Source of the DNA: Clostridium sartagoforme AAU1
GTDB taxonomy: Bacteria > Bacillota > Clostridia > Clostridiales > Clostridiaceae
DNA length: 64,000 nt
NCBI RefSeq assembly: GCF_000401215.1
Contig: NZ_ASRV01000092.1
Coordinates: forward strand, 1 to 64,000
Direction: 5' to 3'
Shown: positions 46,188-55,634 of the stretch, one piece after another
Position numbering within the stretch: position 1 is the stretch's first letter
Layout of the letters: the number at the start of each line of letters is the position of its first letter
Notes under the pieces: model-generated
Seen by the model: only the letters and a program-made list of their open reading frames with translations
Database searches by the model: none
What the model was told of the DNA's origin: nothing
Program-made: the position numbers and the translations under genes

Positions 46188-46994
46188 ATGGGGGATTTAA
46201 TATATAGATTATTATTATTTTTAAATAGTAGTAAGGAAAATGATATTAATTATAATATAGCAATAACCATGCTTAGAAATATACGTTCTATTCCAGAAAT
46301 GTCTATAAATAAGCTTGCTGATATTTGCTTTACTTCACCAGCTGCTATAACAAGATTTTGTCATAAATTAGGATATTCTAATTTAATAGAATTTAAGGAA
46401 AATATAAAAATAAATATTGGTCATTATAATGAAGGTCTTATGAAACCTAAAGCAATCTCTTATGATCTTTCAAGAGAAGATATATTAAAGAATATGTCCT
46501 TAGAAATTATTGACGAAATAGAAACCTCTAAGGAATTTATAGACTTAAAAATTGTTGATAGAGTAATTGAGCTTATTTTTAATAGTAACAACGTATGCAT
46601 ATTTGGAACTCAATTCTCCCAACTTATGGCTCAAGACTTACAACGTAAATTAGTTAATTTATCTAAACTTATTTATCATGCTAATGATGTTCAAGAGCAA
46701 GAAAGATTAGCTGAAGATTTAGATGAAAATTCATTAGCAATTCTTATTTCTCCTACTGGAAGATTTCCTTTGTATCATGAAAGGCTTTGGAAGAAGATAG
46801 AGAAAAGCCCAGCCACAGTAGTAGTTATTACCGAAAAGAAAAAAACTGAATATATAAAAAGAAGTGATTATATAATTTATCTACCACCTAGAAATGACTC
46901 TAATGAATATGTTCAAAATCATAGATATGACTTAAGCTTCTTAATTGAATACATTTATGTTAGATATGGAATTCTTTATAAAAGTAACTCATAA
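46188..46994 (+). CDS. MurR/RpiR family transcriptional regulator
   Basis: A 268-residue regulator with an N-terminal HTH_6 domain (SINKLADICFTSPAAITRFCHKLGYSNLIEFK, about 38-72) and a C-terminal SIS sugar-phosphate-binding domain (about 115-240). Such regulators sense phosphorylated sugars. It is convergent with the GH4 phosphoglycosidase gene, a likely target, whose promoter has a TTTCAAA-A-TTTGAAA dyad. RBS TAGGAG. Confidence 0.92.
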   Translation: MGDLIYRLLLFLNSSKENDINYNIAITMLRNIRSIPEMSINKLADICFTSPAAITRFCHKLGYSNLIEFKENIKINIGHYNEGLMKPKAISYDLSREDILKNMSLEIIDEIETSKEFIDLKIVDRVIELIFNSNNVCIFGTQFSQLMAQDLQRKLVNLSKLIYHANDVQEQERLAEDLDENSLAILISPTGRFPLYHERLWKKIEKSPATVVVITEKKKTEYIKRSDYIIYLPPRNDSNEYVQNHRYDLSFLIEYIYVRYGILYKSNS

Positions 46995-47199
46995 TTTACA
47001 CTTTTTTCAGCACACAACTTATTTAGTTAAGAGTGCACAATTTCAAAGCTTATAGTTTTCTTTAGTAGACAACTGATATTAGAAAATCAAAAAAAGAACT
47101 CACTTTTTAATATTGAGTTCTTTTCTTATTTCTCTATTCTTTAACTCGTCTTAATGAGTTATTCCCTCTTTAAACTATGTGCTGTGCACTGTACCCTAT
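46995..47199. repeat. intergenic hairpins with decayed repeat traces
   Basis: Contains a bidirectional terminator: AAAAGAACTCA (47092-47102) pairs with TGAGTTCTTTT (47114-47124). CAGCACA near 47014 and TGTGCTG near 47180 are inverted, and GTGCACAA and GTGCACTGT recall the 12.3 kb repeat, so this may be a degraded copy. No gene. Confidence 0.5.
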
Positions 47200-48564
47200 C
47201 TAAAATTCAGCTCTTTCTACCTTTTCAATTTTTTCTATAACATTTTTGAACTGTGGTAGGTATTTTTTATGAGCAAGTAACATTTCATTTAATAATTTTC
47301 TTCCTCTTATATCATCTGAGATTAAAGGATTTGTTACCATTGCTAATAGTGCTATATTGTAATCTCCTGTATATGCTGCTTCTGCTGCTAGTCTTTCAAA
47401 TGTTTTTATTTGTCCAACTAATCCTTGTGCAAATATAGGTAAATCAGTAACTGTTTCTACTGGTACTGGACCATTCTTTCCTATATAACAGCTCACTTCT
47501 ACTGCTGATTCATCTTCGAATTGCTTTAAGGTTCCATTATTCCTAGTATTTACTGCAATTATAGTATTCTTATCATTATATATTCCGTTTATAACATTAC
47601 ATGCAACATCTGAATAATGAGCTCCACCACGTTTAGCTAACTCTTCAGGCTTTTCTTGTAAATTAACATCTTTATACATTTCAAATAATTTCTTTTCAAC
47701 TTCCATTACAACTTCTGCTCTAGTTTTACCTTTTTTGAATTCTTCTAATTCACTATTAAGCATATCTCTAGTTTTGTAATAGTATCTGTGATAAGGACAA
47801 GGAATTACTCCAAAAGCTCTCATAGTTGCTATATCCCAATCAAATCCTTTTATATTTGCCATTGTTTGAGTTTTAGAATCAGGTGATGTTAATTCTTTTA
47901 GAATTTCAGCTGTAACATCATTTCCATCTAAATAAACTTTTTCAGCATAAACCATATGGTTTAATCCTGCAAAATCTACAGTTATTCTATCACTATTTAC
48001 TCCTAATATATCAGCAAAAGCATATTGTAACCCAATTGGAACATTACATACACCTATAACCTTTTTATGAACTCCATATCTTAATAAAGCTTCTGTGACT
48101 ATTCCTGCTGGATTTGTAAAGTTTATTAACCAAGCATTTGGACATAATTCACTTATATCTTTAGCTATATCTAATATTACTGGTACTGTTCTTAATGCTT
48201 TAAATAGACCACCAGCTCCATTAGTTTCTTGTCCTAAAAAGCCATGACTTAATGGAATTCTTTCATCTTTTACTCTTGCTGGTAATAATCCAACTCTTAA
48301 TTGTGTAGTTACAAAATCTGCATCTTTTAACGCTTCTCTTCTATCTAGTGTTAAATGTATATTCATTGGTACTCCTGCTTTTTCTACCATTCTTTTAGCT
48401 AATGCACCAACGATCTCTAATTTTTCTTTTCCATCTTCAATATCAACTAACCAATAGTCGCTTACAGGCATCTCATCATATCTTTTTATTAAACCTTCTA
48501 CTAATTCAGGTGTATAACTTGATCCTCCACCTATTGTAACTATCTTTAAACCTTTTTTATTCAT
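47200..48564 (-). CDS. GH4 6-phospho-beta-glucosidase (LicH/CelF type)
   Basis: A 454-residue NAD+- and Mn2+-dependent phosphoglycosidase. N-terminal KIVTIGGGSSYTPELVEGL (NAD fold), VTTQLRVG near 78, TNPAG near 148, metal ligands around CNVPIG near 170 and the GLNHM motif near 200. It hydrolyses phosphorylated beta-glucosides by an oxidation-elimination route. No PTS gene lies beside it, so it probably serves one elsewhere. Start ATG 48564 follows GGGGGTTGG by 5-6 bp; an earlier ATG overlaps that site. Confidence 0.93.
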   Translation of the reverse strand: MNKKGLKIVTIGGGSSYTPELVEGLIKRYDEMPVSDYWLVDIEDGKEKLEIVGALAKRMVEKAGVPMNIHLTLDRREALKDADFVTTQLRVGLLPARVKDERIPLSHGFLGQETNGAGGLFKALRTVPVILDIAKDISELCPNAWLINFTNPAGIVTEALLRYGVHKKVIGVCNVPIGLQYAFADILGVNSDRITVDFAGLNHMVYAEKVYLDGNDVTAEILKELTSPDSKTQTMANIKGFDWDIATMRAFGVIPCPYHRYYYKTRDMLNSELEEFKKGKTRAEVVMEVEKKLFEMYKDVNLQEKPEELAKRGGAHYSDVACNVINGIYNDKNTIIAVNTRNNGTLKQFEDESAVEVSCYIGKNGPVPVETVTDLPIFAQGLVGQIKTFERLAAEAAYTGDYNIALLAMVTNPLISDDIRGRKLLNEMLLAHKKYLPQFKNVIEKIEKVERAEF

Positions 48565-48633
48565 ATGCCCAACCCCCATAACTTTAATATATTACTTTAT
48601 ACTTTTATTATATATACATATCAAGGAAAACAA

Positions 48634-48648
48634 TTTCAAAATTTGAAA
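48634..48648. promoter_or_regulatory. perfect dyad upstream of GH4 gene
   Basis: TTTCAAA-A-TTTGAAA, 7-bp perfect arms, just upstream of TTGATA-17-TATAAA for the GH4 gene. A candidate site for the convergent RpiR regulator. Confidence 0.45.
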
Positions 48649-48661
48649 ATCTACTTTTAAA

Positions 48662-49813
48662 TCATTCTTTATTCTTATTTATAACTATTTTTTTTACTTG
48701 AGATTTAAAATTTTCTTCAATTCCATCAAATATTATAAGATTTATTCCCATTTCTTTAGCTCTTTCTTTTACTGCAAGCTTTATTGGTTCCTTTGTTGCA
48801 ACTAAAATTTTAAAAGCTCTACTTCCACCAATTTGTTTGCTATATACATCTAATTCATTTAATGCTTCTTCATTATACTTATCACTATCTTTGCATGATA
48901 TAAAAATAGGAATAGCATCTTTCACTGCAATTACATCTAATTCATTTTTCACTATATTACTTTTATCATTCCATAAGAACATAACGCCACTTTTTACTTC
49001 ATCTATTTCTTTTATTTCTCTAATCATTATATTTGTGGCTATCTCTAGCCATGTTCCACTTTTAAATATAAATGATTTTAAGTATTCATTCTTAAAATTA
49101 ACTGTAATTTCTCCATCAGAAATTTGACTATAATCTACGCCACCCATTTCTCTTAGCCTTTTAAGTATTTTATTTATCAGATTTTTTTCTTCTTCTAATA
49201 AAAGTTGTACTTTTATAGTAACAGTTTTAGAATCTTCGTAATGATGAATAAATATATTAGCATCATATAATTTCTGTTTGTATTTATGCCACAAATCTAA
49301 ATTTTTATATATACTTTTTGTTAAATAGATTAAATCTTCTTTATTAGAAAGATCGCTTGAATCACTTAAAAGAGTTCCTCCTGATGCCTTTATTATTTTC
49401 TCTAATTGCATATCTTCATACTCTTCTTTAGCAACCTCTATATCTTTATCAAAAATATATAAATTTTTATTTTTAACATCTATATATATTGATTTTATTG
49501 AATTATCTTTAGATATATTGAGTAACATTAAGGAGTTTATTCTACTTCCTCCTGTTAAATTAATTAATAGATTTTTATCTTTACTCTCATTTATAATTTT
49601 ATTTAATAAAGCTATATTTCCTTCTTCTATTAGAACTTTATTAAACTTAATTGATGAAAGATAGTTTTTATAATAATTCTCTACAGTATTTATCAAATCT
49701 ATCTTACTTTTATCGTATATAAATAATACTTCCCTTGGATTAAATCTTTTTGTTGCTAATATATTTGCCCCATTGTGATTATCTAGTTGATTTATTAATA
49801 TATCTACATTCAT
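48662..49813 (-). CDS. CARF-domain nuclease, Card1/Can2-like (DUF1887)
   Basis: A 383-residue protein with an N-terminal CARF ligand-binding domain (about 1-140; FIYDKSK near 32, NLTGGSRIN at 85-93), a central winged region and a C-terminal PD-(D/E)XK nuclease: G253-T-W-L-E257, E291-L-D293 and S306-C-K308. Relatives (Card1, Can2) are activated by cyclic tetra-adenylate made by type III CRISPR complexes and cut RNA and nicked DNA. No CRISPR array, cas10 or other cas gene is in this window, so it is an orphan here. ATG 49813 follows AAAGG by 8 bp; a TTG start at 49834 is less likely. Confidence 0.82.
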   Translation of the reverse strand: MNVDILINQLDNHNGANILATKRFNPREVLFIYDKSKIDLINTVENYYKNYLSSIKFNKVLIEEGNIALLNKIINESKDKNLLINLTGGSRINSLMLLNISKDNSIKSIYIDVKNKNLYIFDKDIEVAKEEYEDMQLEKIIKASGGTLLSDSSDLSNKEDLIYLTKSIYKNLDLWHKYKQKLYDANIFIHHYEDSKTVTIKVQLLLEEEKNLINKILKRLREMGGVDYSQISDGEITVNFKNEYLKSFIFKSGTWLEIATNIMIREIKEIDEVKSGVMFLWNDKSNIVKNELDVIAVKDAIPIFISCKDSDKYNEEALNELDVYSKQIGGSRAFKILVATKEPIKLAVKERAKEMGINLIIFDGIEENFKSQVKKIVINKNKE

Positions 49814-49903
49814 ACTATTAGCCTTTCTTTTCAAGTTTATATATTTTTAATTTATCCAAAGGATAAGAATTTTATCCCAGTATAAGCAACTTACTAAGTA
49901 GTA

Positions 49904-50763
49904 TTACTCTATTGGTTTCCTATAAAAACCACCAAAAAATGTCTCAGTTTTTAGTACGTTAATAATTATCTTAGGATCAATCTTTTTCATTAAACTTACA
50001 ATTTCATTAACTTCATATGATGAAACAACAGTATGGAGAAGTTTCATTTTCTTTTTGCTATATCCACCAACTGCATCAATACATGATATTCCATGGCGAT
50101 ACTCCTTTATATATTCCTCAATTATTTCTTCATCTTTTTGCGTTGTAATTTGTAAAGTTACACGCTCATAACGATGGTGAAAAGTTGATATAGTTTTTGT
50201 TGAAATAAACTGGAACAAAATAGAATATCCTGCATAAAGCCATCCAAACATAGCTCCAAATATAATTAATATAATAGTATTAAACACAAATACATGTTCC
50301 CAAATTGATTTTCCTATTTTATTGGATACAAATAATGCTATAAAGTCTGTCCCACCTGTCGATGCATTCCCCTTCAATGCAAATACAACAGATATTCCAT
50401 AAGCAAATCCACCAAAAGCCACATTTAACAGTAAATCATCAAATATAGGTGGAAAATTACAAAGCTTTAAAAGTAAGCTTGTTAAAAATACTTGAGTTAA
50501 GGAAAAAAAGTAAACCTAGGGCTAATATGCTTATAGCAAATAAATGCTACTGGTATATTAAGTGCTACATTTGCAAGTGAAACAGAAATATTACCTCCAT
50601 ATAGGGACGTAATCTTATCAATAAGAATAGCTACTCCAGTAAATCCACTTGAAAGTAAATTTGATGGTTGTATAAAAACCTGAATAACATATGCCTGTAA
50701 CAATGAAGATAAAAAAACTGCTACTATTGTTATTAAGGCTTTAGTTATTTTATTATCTTTCAT
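49904..50763 (-). pseudogene. YitT family membrane protein (DUF2179), frameshifted
   Basis: Two open pieces together make a normal YitT protein of about 286 residues: N-terminal membrane half (50763-50497, LQAYVIQVFIQPSNLLSSG) and C-terminal half with the DUF2179 domain (50422-49904, HHRYERVTLQI..SCIDAVGGYSKKKMKLLHTVV). The break is at the A7 run 50503-50509; one more base yields RFTFFSLTQVFLTSLLLKLCN and joins the halves without loss. A single-base contraction, as in four other genes of this window. It overlaps cutC by 11 bp, so it belongs to the same operon. Confidence 0.88.
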
Positions 50764-51505
50764 TTAATACACTTCCTACTAAAGTAGATACCTTCAAGCT
50801 TGAGACAACATCATAATTATTTTCATTAGGAAAATTTGCATATGAATAACTAACGCTTTCTGTTGATGTTGTTGGATCACTTAACCAGTCCTTACAAGAT
50901 GAATGTATTTGATAAATCCCAGTTTCATTCATTAATTTAACTGCATTTTTATCATTAATACCACTACCTGCAAGAATTTCAATCTTATCACCATATTCCT
51001 TTTGTAGATGAGCAAGCATTACTCTACCATCCCATGCCTTTTCTTTTAATCCACTTGTTAACACTCTATCAACACCAATTTCAATTAATTCCTTCATAGT
51101 TTCACCAGGCTTTCTTACACAATCAAATGCCCTATGAAAAACAGCTTCACCATTATACTTATGAATTAATTCAACCATGTCTTTAGTTAAAGCCTTATTA
51201 ATTGTAGTATCTTCATTTAAAAAACCAAATGCTAAACCATCAGCACCATTTTTCATAAGTATTTCTGCATCTGCAAACATTACTTCAACATCTTCCTTAT
51301 TATAAAAAAATCCACCACCTCTAGGACGAATCATACAAATAACTTTAAGCTTAGTATTTTGTTTTGTCATTTTTAAAGATGCAAGTGATGGTGTTAAGCC
51401 ACCTAAATGTAATGCTGAATTTAATTCTATTCTTTTTGCACCACCTTTATAGCTTTCAAGTGCATCGTAATAACTGCCACAGCATATTTCTACGTATTTA
51501 TTCAT
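50753..51505 (-). CDS. cutC: CutC family TIM-barrel protein
   Basis: A 250-residue (beta/alpha)8 protein of the CutC family: EICCGSYYDALESYKGGAKRIELNSALHLGGLTPS at the N-terminus, MIRPRGGGFFYN near 58 and FHRAFD near 124. The family was named for copper homeostasis, but that role is disputed. Here it sits in a PTS/glycosylasparaginase operon between a dipeptidase and YitT, which hints at a part in sugar or amino-sugar metabolism. That is inference. Confidence 0.9.
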   Translation of the reverse strand: MNKYVEICCGSYYDALESYKGGAKRIELNSALHLGGLTPSLASLKMTKQNTKLKVICMIRPRGGGFFYNKEDVEVMFADAEILMKNGADGLAFGFLNEDTTINKALTKDMVELIHKYNGEAVFHRAFDCVRKPGETMKELIEIGVDRVLTSGLKEKAWDGRVMLAHLQKEYGDKIEILAGSGINDKNAVKLMNETGIYQIHSSCKDWLSDPTTSTESVSYSYANFPNENNYDVVSSLKVSTLVGSVLNER

Positions 51506-51561
51506 ATAAACAACCCCTCTTTTTAGATTCTTTATCTCTTTATTAGGACATTTTTTATAAA

Positions 51562-52665
51562 CTATTTTGCAAGTTCATATAAACTTAATGCATATATTTT
51601 AGCATTTGTAATTATATCCTCTATGCTCATCCACTCATTTGGATTATGCCCTATCCCCTTCTGACCTGGAAAACTTGGTCCAAAGGGAACAATGTTAGGC
51701 ATTATCTTTGCGTAAGTTCCTCCTGTTGTTGTAACAGGAGTACCATCAAGTCCTGTTACTTCCTCATAACACTTTTGCAATGTTTCTACTAAAAAGCAAT
51801 CTTTCTTAAATTTAACAGGCTTAAAGTGACTTTCTAATTCGACTTTTAATGTTTTTGCTTTAATATTACATTGATTTATTATTTTGTCAATACTAATACT
51901 AGCTGGATAGCTAATTGAAGCTCTAAAGACTGCTAAACCTTCCTCCATCTTTAATTGATAATTTCTCATAACTGTTTCACCAAATTCTTTGTCATTAATA
52001 TCAATTCCTAAATTCTCGCCATTATTTTTTGCATTTATAAAATATTGGTTTATAAATTCAAAAAACTCCCCTAACTTATCTAATGTTGAAGATACTTTAA
52101 TTACTGCTCTACCTCTTTCCGCATAAATAACAGGATATTTACAATCTGGTGTAAACCCATATATAGGTGGTAATTCATGCTTTAAATAATACTTTAAGTC
52201 TTCAAATCCACTTTCCTCATCACAACCAAATATTATTCTAACTTCCTTGCTTAATTTAATTCCTAACTCTTTTAAGGCATATAGCCCAAATAAGCATGCA
52301 AAAATAGGTCCCTTATTATCTAATATTCCTCTTGAGTAGATAAATCCATCTTCTTCGTAAGCACTGAATGGTGGATGTCTCCATCCATCACCAACTGGAA
52401 CAACATCTAAATGTCCAATTGCACATACATATTCACTACCTTTTCCATAACGAGCATATCCTAAGTAAGAATCCATATTAACACTTTCAAAACCTAATTC
52501 CTGTGAAATTTCCAAAGCTTTAAGTAAAGCTTCTTTTATCCCTTTACCAAAAGGGGCTTCTTTTATTGCCTCTGACTCAATGCTATTAATTGAAATTATT
52601 TCTTTTATTTTTTCAATCATTAATGGAGAAACTTCTTCAACTTTTTTTATTATTTTATCTCTCAT
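51562..52665 (-). CDS. M20 family metallopeptidase (PepV/Sapep-like, short)
   Basis: A 367-residue di-zinc or Mn dipeptidase. Metal ligands are visible: His in IGHLDVVPVG near 85, bridging Asp in RGILDNKGP near 117, Glu pair in GCDEESG near 151, Asp in FTPDCKYP near 173 and His in KGIGHNPNEW near 343. Family PepV/Sapep proteins are about 460 residues, so the lid domain is shortened here. It could cleave an Asn- or Asp-containing dipeptide from glycopeptides, fitting the glycosylasparaginase gene 11 bp upstream. Confidence 0.88.
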   Translation of the reverse strand: MRDKIIKKVEEVSPLMIEKIKEIISINSIESEAIKEAPFGKGIKEALLKALEISQELGFESVNMDSYLGYARYGKGSEYVCAIGHLDVVPVGDGWRHPPFSAYEEDGFIYSRGILDNKGPIFACLFGLYALKELGIKLSKEVRIIFGCDEESGFEDLKYYLKHELPPIYGFTPDCKYPVIYAERGRAVIKVSSTLDKLGEFFEFINQYFINAKNNGENLGIDINDKEFGETVMRNYQLKMEEGLAVFRASISYPASISIDKIINQCNIKAKTLKVELESHFKPVKFKKDCFLVETLQKCYEEVTGLDGTPVTTTGGTYAKIMPNIVPFGPSFPGQKGIGHNPNEWMSIEDIITNAKIYALSLYELAK

Positions 52666-52676
52666 GAAATTATCTC

Positions 52677-53630
52677 CTATTCCTCAATTGGTGCCATACG
52701 CGTTTTCATATAATTATCAAGCCACTCTTGAGTTGCTAATTTATGAACAAACTTGCCATTTATATTTTCAGTTAAATAAATTTCTGTATCCTTACCTTCC
52801 ACTACTACTGCAAATGAAAATCCTTCAATATTCGTAGCAACTCCCCATTCACCTTTATTATTCATTGCCACTAAAGATAAATCCCCAGCTTCTCCACGTC
52901 TTTTCTTTAATTTTTCATTTAGTTTATTTACTGCTAATTCACAAGCCCTTTGAGGATGTACTCCTTCACTCATTAATCTAACAATCTCATAGGAGATACA
53001 CCCCTTCATTAGGTCTTCACCTAATCCAGTTGCACTAGCACCTCCTACCTCACTATCTACATATAACCCTGATCCAATAATTGGAGAATCCCCAACACGC
53101 CCTTTTCTTTTCATAAATAATCCACTTGTTGATGTCCCTGAAACCATTTTACCACTAGCATCTAAACATACCATACCAACTGTATCATGCCCAATGTATG
53201 GTTTAAGTTCCTGCTCTTTAACTTCTTTAACACGCTTTCTATAATGTGCTTTAGCACGATCACTCAACATGTTTTTTCTCTCAAATCCTAATTTATGTGC
53301 ATATTTCTCCGCTCCCTCTCCAACAAGTACACAATTTACCTTTTCATTACTTAATGAACGTGCAATTGAAATTGGATTAGCAAAATCCTTAATTGCTGCA
53401 ACTGCACCAATATCAAATGTATCTCCATCCATATAAGCTGCATCTAGTTCAACTTCCATTTCTTCATTTGGAAGCCCACCATATCCAACTGATTTATAAT
53501 ATGGAAAATCCTCTACTTCCTTAATTGCCGATTCAATAGCATCTCCTGCACATCCACCTTTTTTTAAAATTTCAGCGCCTTTAGTAATCCCTTCGGCAGC
53601 CATTCTCCAAGTAGCAATCATACCCCACAT
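52677..53630 (-). CDS. glycosylasparaginase / isoaspartyl peptidase family (Ntn hydrolase)
   Basis: A 317-residue type 2 asparaginase of the N4-(beta-N-acetylglucosaminyl)-L-asparaginase group. It self-cleaves before the nucleophile Thr in GHDTVGMV (near residue 150); RVGDSPIIGSG and GGASATGLGED are the family substrate loops. The WGMIATW N-terminus and GYGGLPNEEMEVELDAAYMDG match glycosylasparaginases rather than plain isoaspartyl peptidases. No signal peptide, so it acts in the cytosol on an imported substrate. ATG 53630 lies 8 bp after GGAGG. In the PTS operon it may split GlcNAc(-6-P)-Asn into Asp and amino sugar. Confidence 0.88.
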   Translation of the reverse strand: MWGMIATWRMAAEGITKGAEILKKGGCAGDAIESAIKEVEDFPYYKSVGYGGLPNEEMEVELDAAYMDGDTFDIGAVAAIKDFANPISIARSLSNEKVNCVLVGEGAEKYAHKLGFERKNMLSDRAKAHYRKRVKEVKEQELKPYIGHDTVGMVCLDASGKMVSGTSTSGLFMKRKGRVGDSPIIGSGLYVDSEVGGASATGLGEDLMKGCISYEIVRLMSEGVHPQRACELAVNKLNEKLKKRRGEAGDLSLVAMNNKGEWGVATNIEGFSFAVVVEGKDTEIYLTENINGKFVHKLATQEWLDNYMKTRMAPIEE

Positions 53631-53672
53631 ATACATTACCTCCAACTCTTTTTATTTAGCATATATGTAAAT

Positions 53673-53699
53673 AAAGAGGCTGTCACAAGACAGCCCTTT
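53673..53699 (-). terminator. internal hairpin between GrdB-like and glycosylasparaginase genes
   Basis: GGCTGTC (53678-53684) pairs with GACAGCC (53689-53695), extended by AAAG/CTTT, with CTTTATTT after it on the minus strand. It may attenuate the distal genes. Confidence 0.7.
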
Positions 53700-53704
53700 G
53701 ACTT

Positions 53705-54229
53705 TTATTTATAACATATCTTACTTTCTAAGTCCTTTGTATCTTCACCTTTAACAATAACCTGTGCAAGCTTACACATATTTCTAAGGGAATCATTTAA
53801 TCCAAAGCCACCCTTTTTAGGTGTTTTAACAATAGAAATCTTATCTTTATATAATTCTATAGTATCTTCATTTTCTTCACTCATTGCCGCAAATGCCTTT
53901 ATATCTGTTGATGTATTAATTTCATATGCTACATGAGCACACATTCTTGCATAATCAATATAATTAAATGCAGGCCCACATATAACAACATCTGGTTTTA
54001 TCTTATCTACCATTGCACATAACTTACGGGTTACCTCATCTGGATTTGCTAAATATGTGCCATTACCACAATATAAGCATGCTATTACATGACCATCTAC
54101 CTCTTTTAAAAAAGGTGCCATCATAACTGCAGGGCCTATTGGTTCCTTTTTGCCTCCAAGTGGCAACATCTTGTCATCTTTTGTTCCAAGACCAGATTGG
54201 ATCTGATCAAAAATCATGATAATTTTCAT
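53705..54229 (-). CDS. short GrdB-like protein
   Basis: A 174-residue protein related to the N-terminal part of GrdB of glycine/sarcosine/betaine reductase: QIQSGLGTKDDK, IGPAVMMAPFLKEVDGHVIACLYCGNGTY, then KPDVVICGPAFNYIDYARMC, and IVKTPKKGGFGLNDSL. The later GrdB region with the selenocysteine is absent. A Cys occurs at YCGNGTY (near 54). It lies between EIIC and glycosylasparaginase with gaps of 17 and 75 bp. It might be a reductase component or a scaffold; its role in the sugar locus is unknown. Confidence 0.7.
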   Translation of the reverse strand: MKIIMIFDQIQSGLGTKDDKMLPLGGKKEPIGPAVMMAPFLKEVDGHVIACLYCGNGTYLANPDEVTRKLCAMVDKIKPDVVICGPAFNYIDYARMCAHVAYEINTSTDIKAFAAMSEENEDTIELYKDKISIVKTPKKGGFGLNDSLRNMCKLAQVIVKGEDTKDLESKICYK

Positions 54230-54246
54230 GTTTTCACCTCTTTAGT

Positions 54247-55596
54247 TTATAAATCGTCAAATGATATATCATCAAATGAGAAATCTTCTTCTTGCTCATT
54301 TGCATTAGATTCATCTAAAAGATACTGTTTATCCATCATTTTAATAAATGGTAAATAAACAAATACACCTAATACTAGTAATATTATTTGTAGAACCGCG
54401 CCCCTCCAATCAGTTGCTAATAATCCTGAAATAATTGGTGGAGTTGTCCAAGGAATTTGTATTCCGTTACAGTATGGAACTAATCCAATTCTCATAGCAA
54501 AATATGATATAACAATATTCATAGTTGGTACTAGCATAAATGGTACTAATATTGTAGGATTTAATACTATTGGTAGTCCAAACACAATTGGTTCATTTAT
54601 TCCAAAAACACCTGGAATTAAAGCTAATTTTCCTAATTCTTTTACACGTTTTGATTTACAGAAGAATAGCATAGCAATTAATAATGATAATGTAGAACCA
54701 CATCCCCCAAATGTTGCAAATAAATCTTGGAATTGTTGGGATATTATATTTGGTATAGGTAGTCCATCTTTTAATGCTTGCAAGTTTTCTGCAGCTAATG
54801 TTTGAAGTATTGGATTAAATACTGCTCCTACAACTGATCCCCCATTTACTCCAAAGAACCAGAAGAAATGTAAGAATATATAAGCAGTAATCATAGCCCC
54901 TAAAGTGTTTCCTAAATTAAGTAATGGAGTTTGTAAAATCACATATATAAAATTAAAGGCATTTTCATATGGTGTTAATGCAAATAACCAATTTATTGCA
55001 CAAAATGTTATCATAACTACACCTGCTGGAATTAATGCAGCAAATGATTTTGTTACAGTTGGTGGAACACCTGCTGGCATTTTAATTACCCAACCTTTTT
55101 TATTTACCCATGAGTATATGTGAACAGCAGCAAATGCACATATGATTCCTATGAATATTCCTTTAGCACCTGTCCATCCCGTTGGAATACCATTAACAAG
55201 GAAGGCCTCTCCTGTTTTACTTAATTCAGCTTTGACCGGAACCTTGTATGGCATTAATATAAGCCAACTTACTAAAGCAGTTGCAGCTCCAAAAAGCTTA
55301 TCAACTTTCATTTTCTCTGAAAATGAATAGGCAATTCCAACAACAGCTAATAATGCCATAACATCAAATGTTGCAGATACTGGTTTTGCTAAGAATCCAT
55401 CCCATCCCTCACCTAATATATTAGTAAAAAAATCATTCCATCCTGGGATTGGAAAGTTAGCAATTAATAAGAAGAATGAACCAACAATTAGTAATGGAGT
55501 TGATATTAAGAAACCATCACGAATTGACATTAAATATTTATTACGTCCTATTTTTTCAGCTAATGGCATTAAAATATTTTCTAATCTTTTTAACAT
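54247..55596 (-). CDS. PTS cellobiose/lactose-type EIIC
   Basis: A 449-residue transporter of the Lac/cellobiose (CelB/ChbC) family: MPLAEKIGRNKYLMSIRDGFLISTPL at the N-terminus, about ten membrane segments, FGGCGSTLSL and the signature GINEPIVFGLPIVLNP near 335, which includes the sugar-contacting Glu. The family moves beta-linked disaccharides, including chitobiose. The EIIB gene lies directly upstream; EIIA is one gene further. RBS AAGAGGGGG. Confidence 0.94.
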   Translation of the reverse strand: MLKRLENILMPLAEKIGRNKYLMSIRDGFLISTPLLIVGSFFLLIANFPIPGWNDFFTNILGEGWDGFLAKPVSATFDVMALLAVVGIAYSFSEKMKVDKLFGAATALVSWLILMPYKVPVKAELSKTGEAFLVNGIPTGWTGAKGIFIGIICAFAAVHIYSWVNKKGWVIKMPAGVPPTVTKSFAALIPAGVVMITFCAINWLFALTPYENAFNFIYVILQTPLLNLGNTLGAMITAYIFLHFFWFFGVNGGSVVGAVFNPILQTLAAENLQALKDGLPIPNIISQQFQDLFATFGGCGSTLSLLIAMLFFCKSKRVKELGKLALIPGVFGINEPIVFGLPIVLNPTILVPFMLVPTMNIVISYFAMRIGLVPYCNGIQIPWTTPPIISGLLATDWRGAVLQIILLVLGVFVYLPFIKMMDKQYLLDESNANEQEEDFSFDDISFDDL

Positions 55597-55634
55597 AATT
55601 TTTTCCCCCTCTTCCCTTAAATTAATTTACCTAA

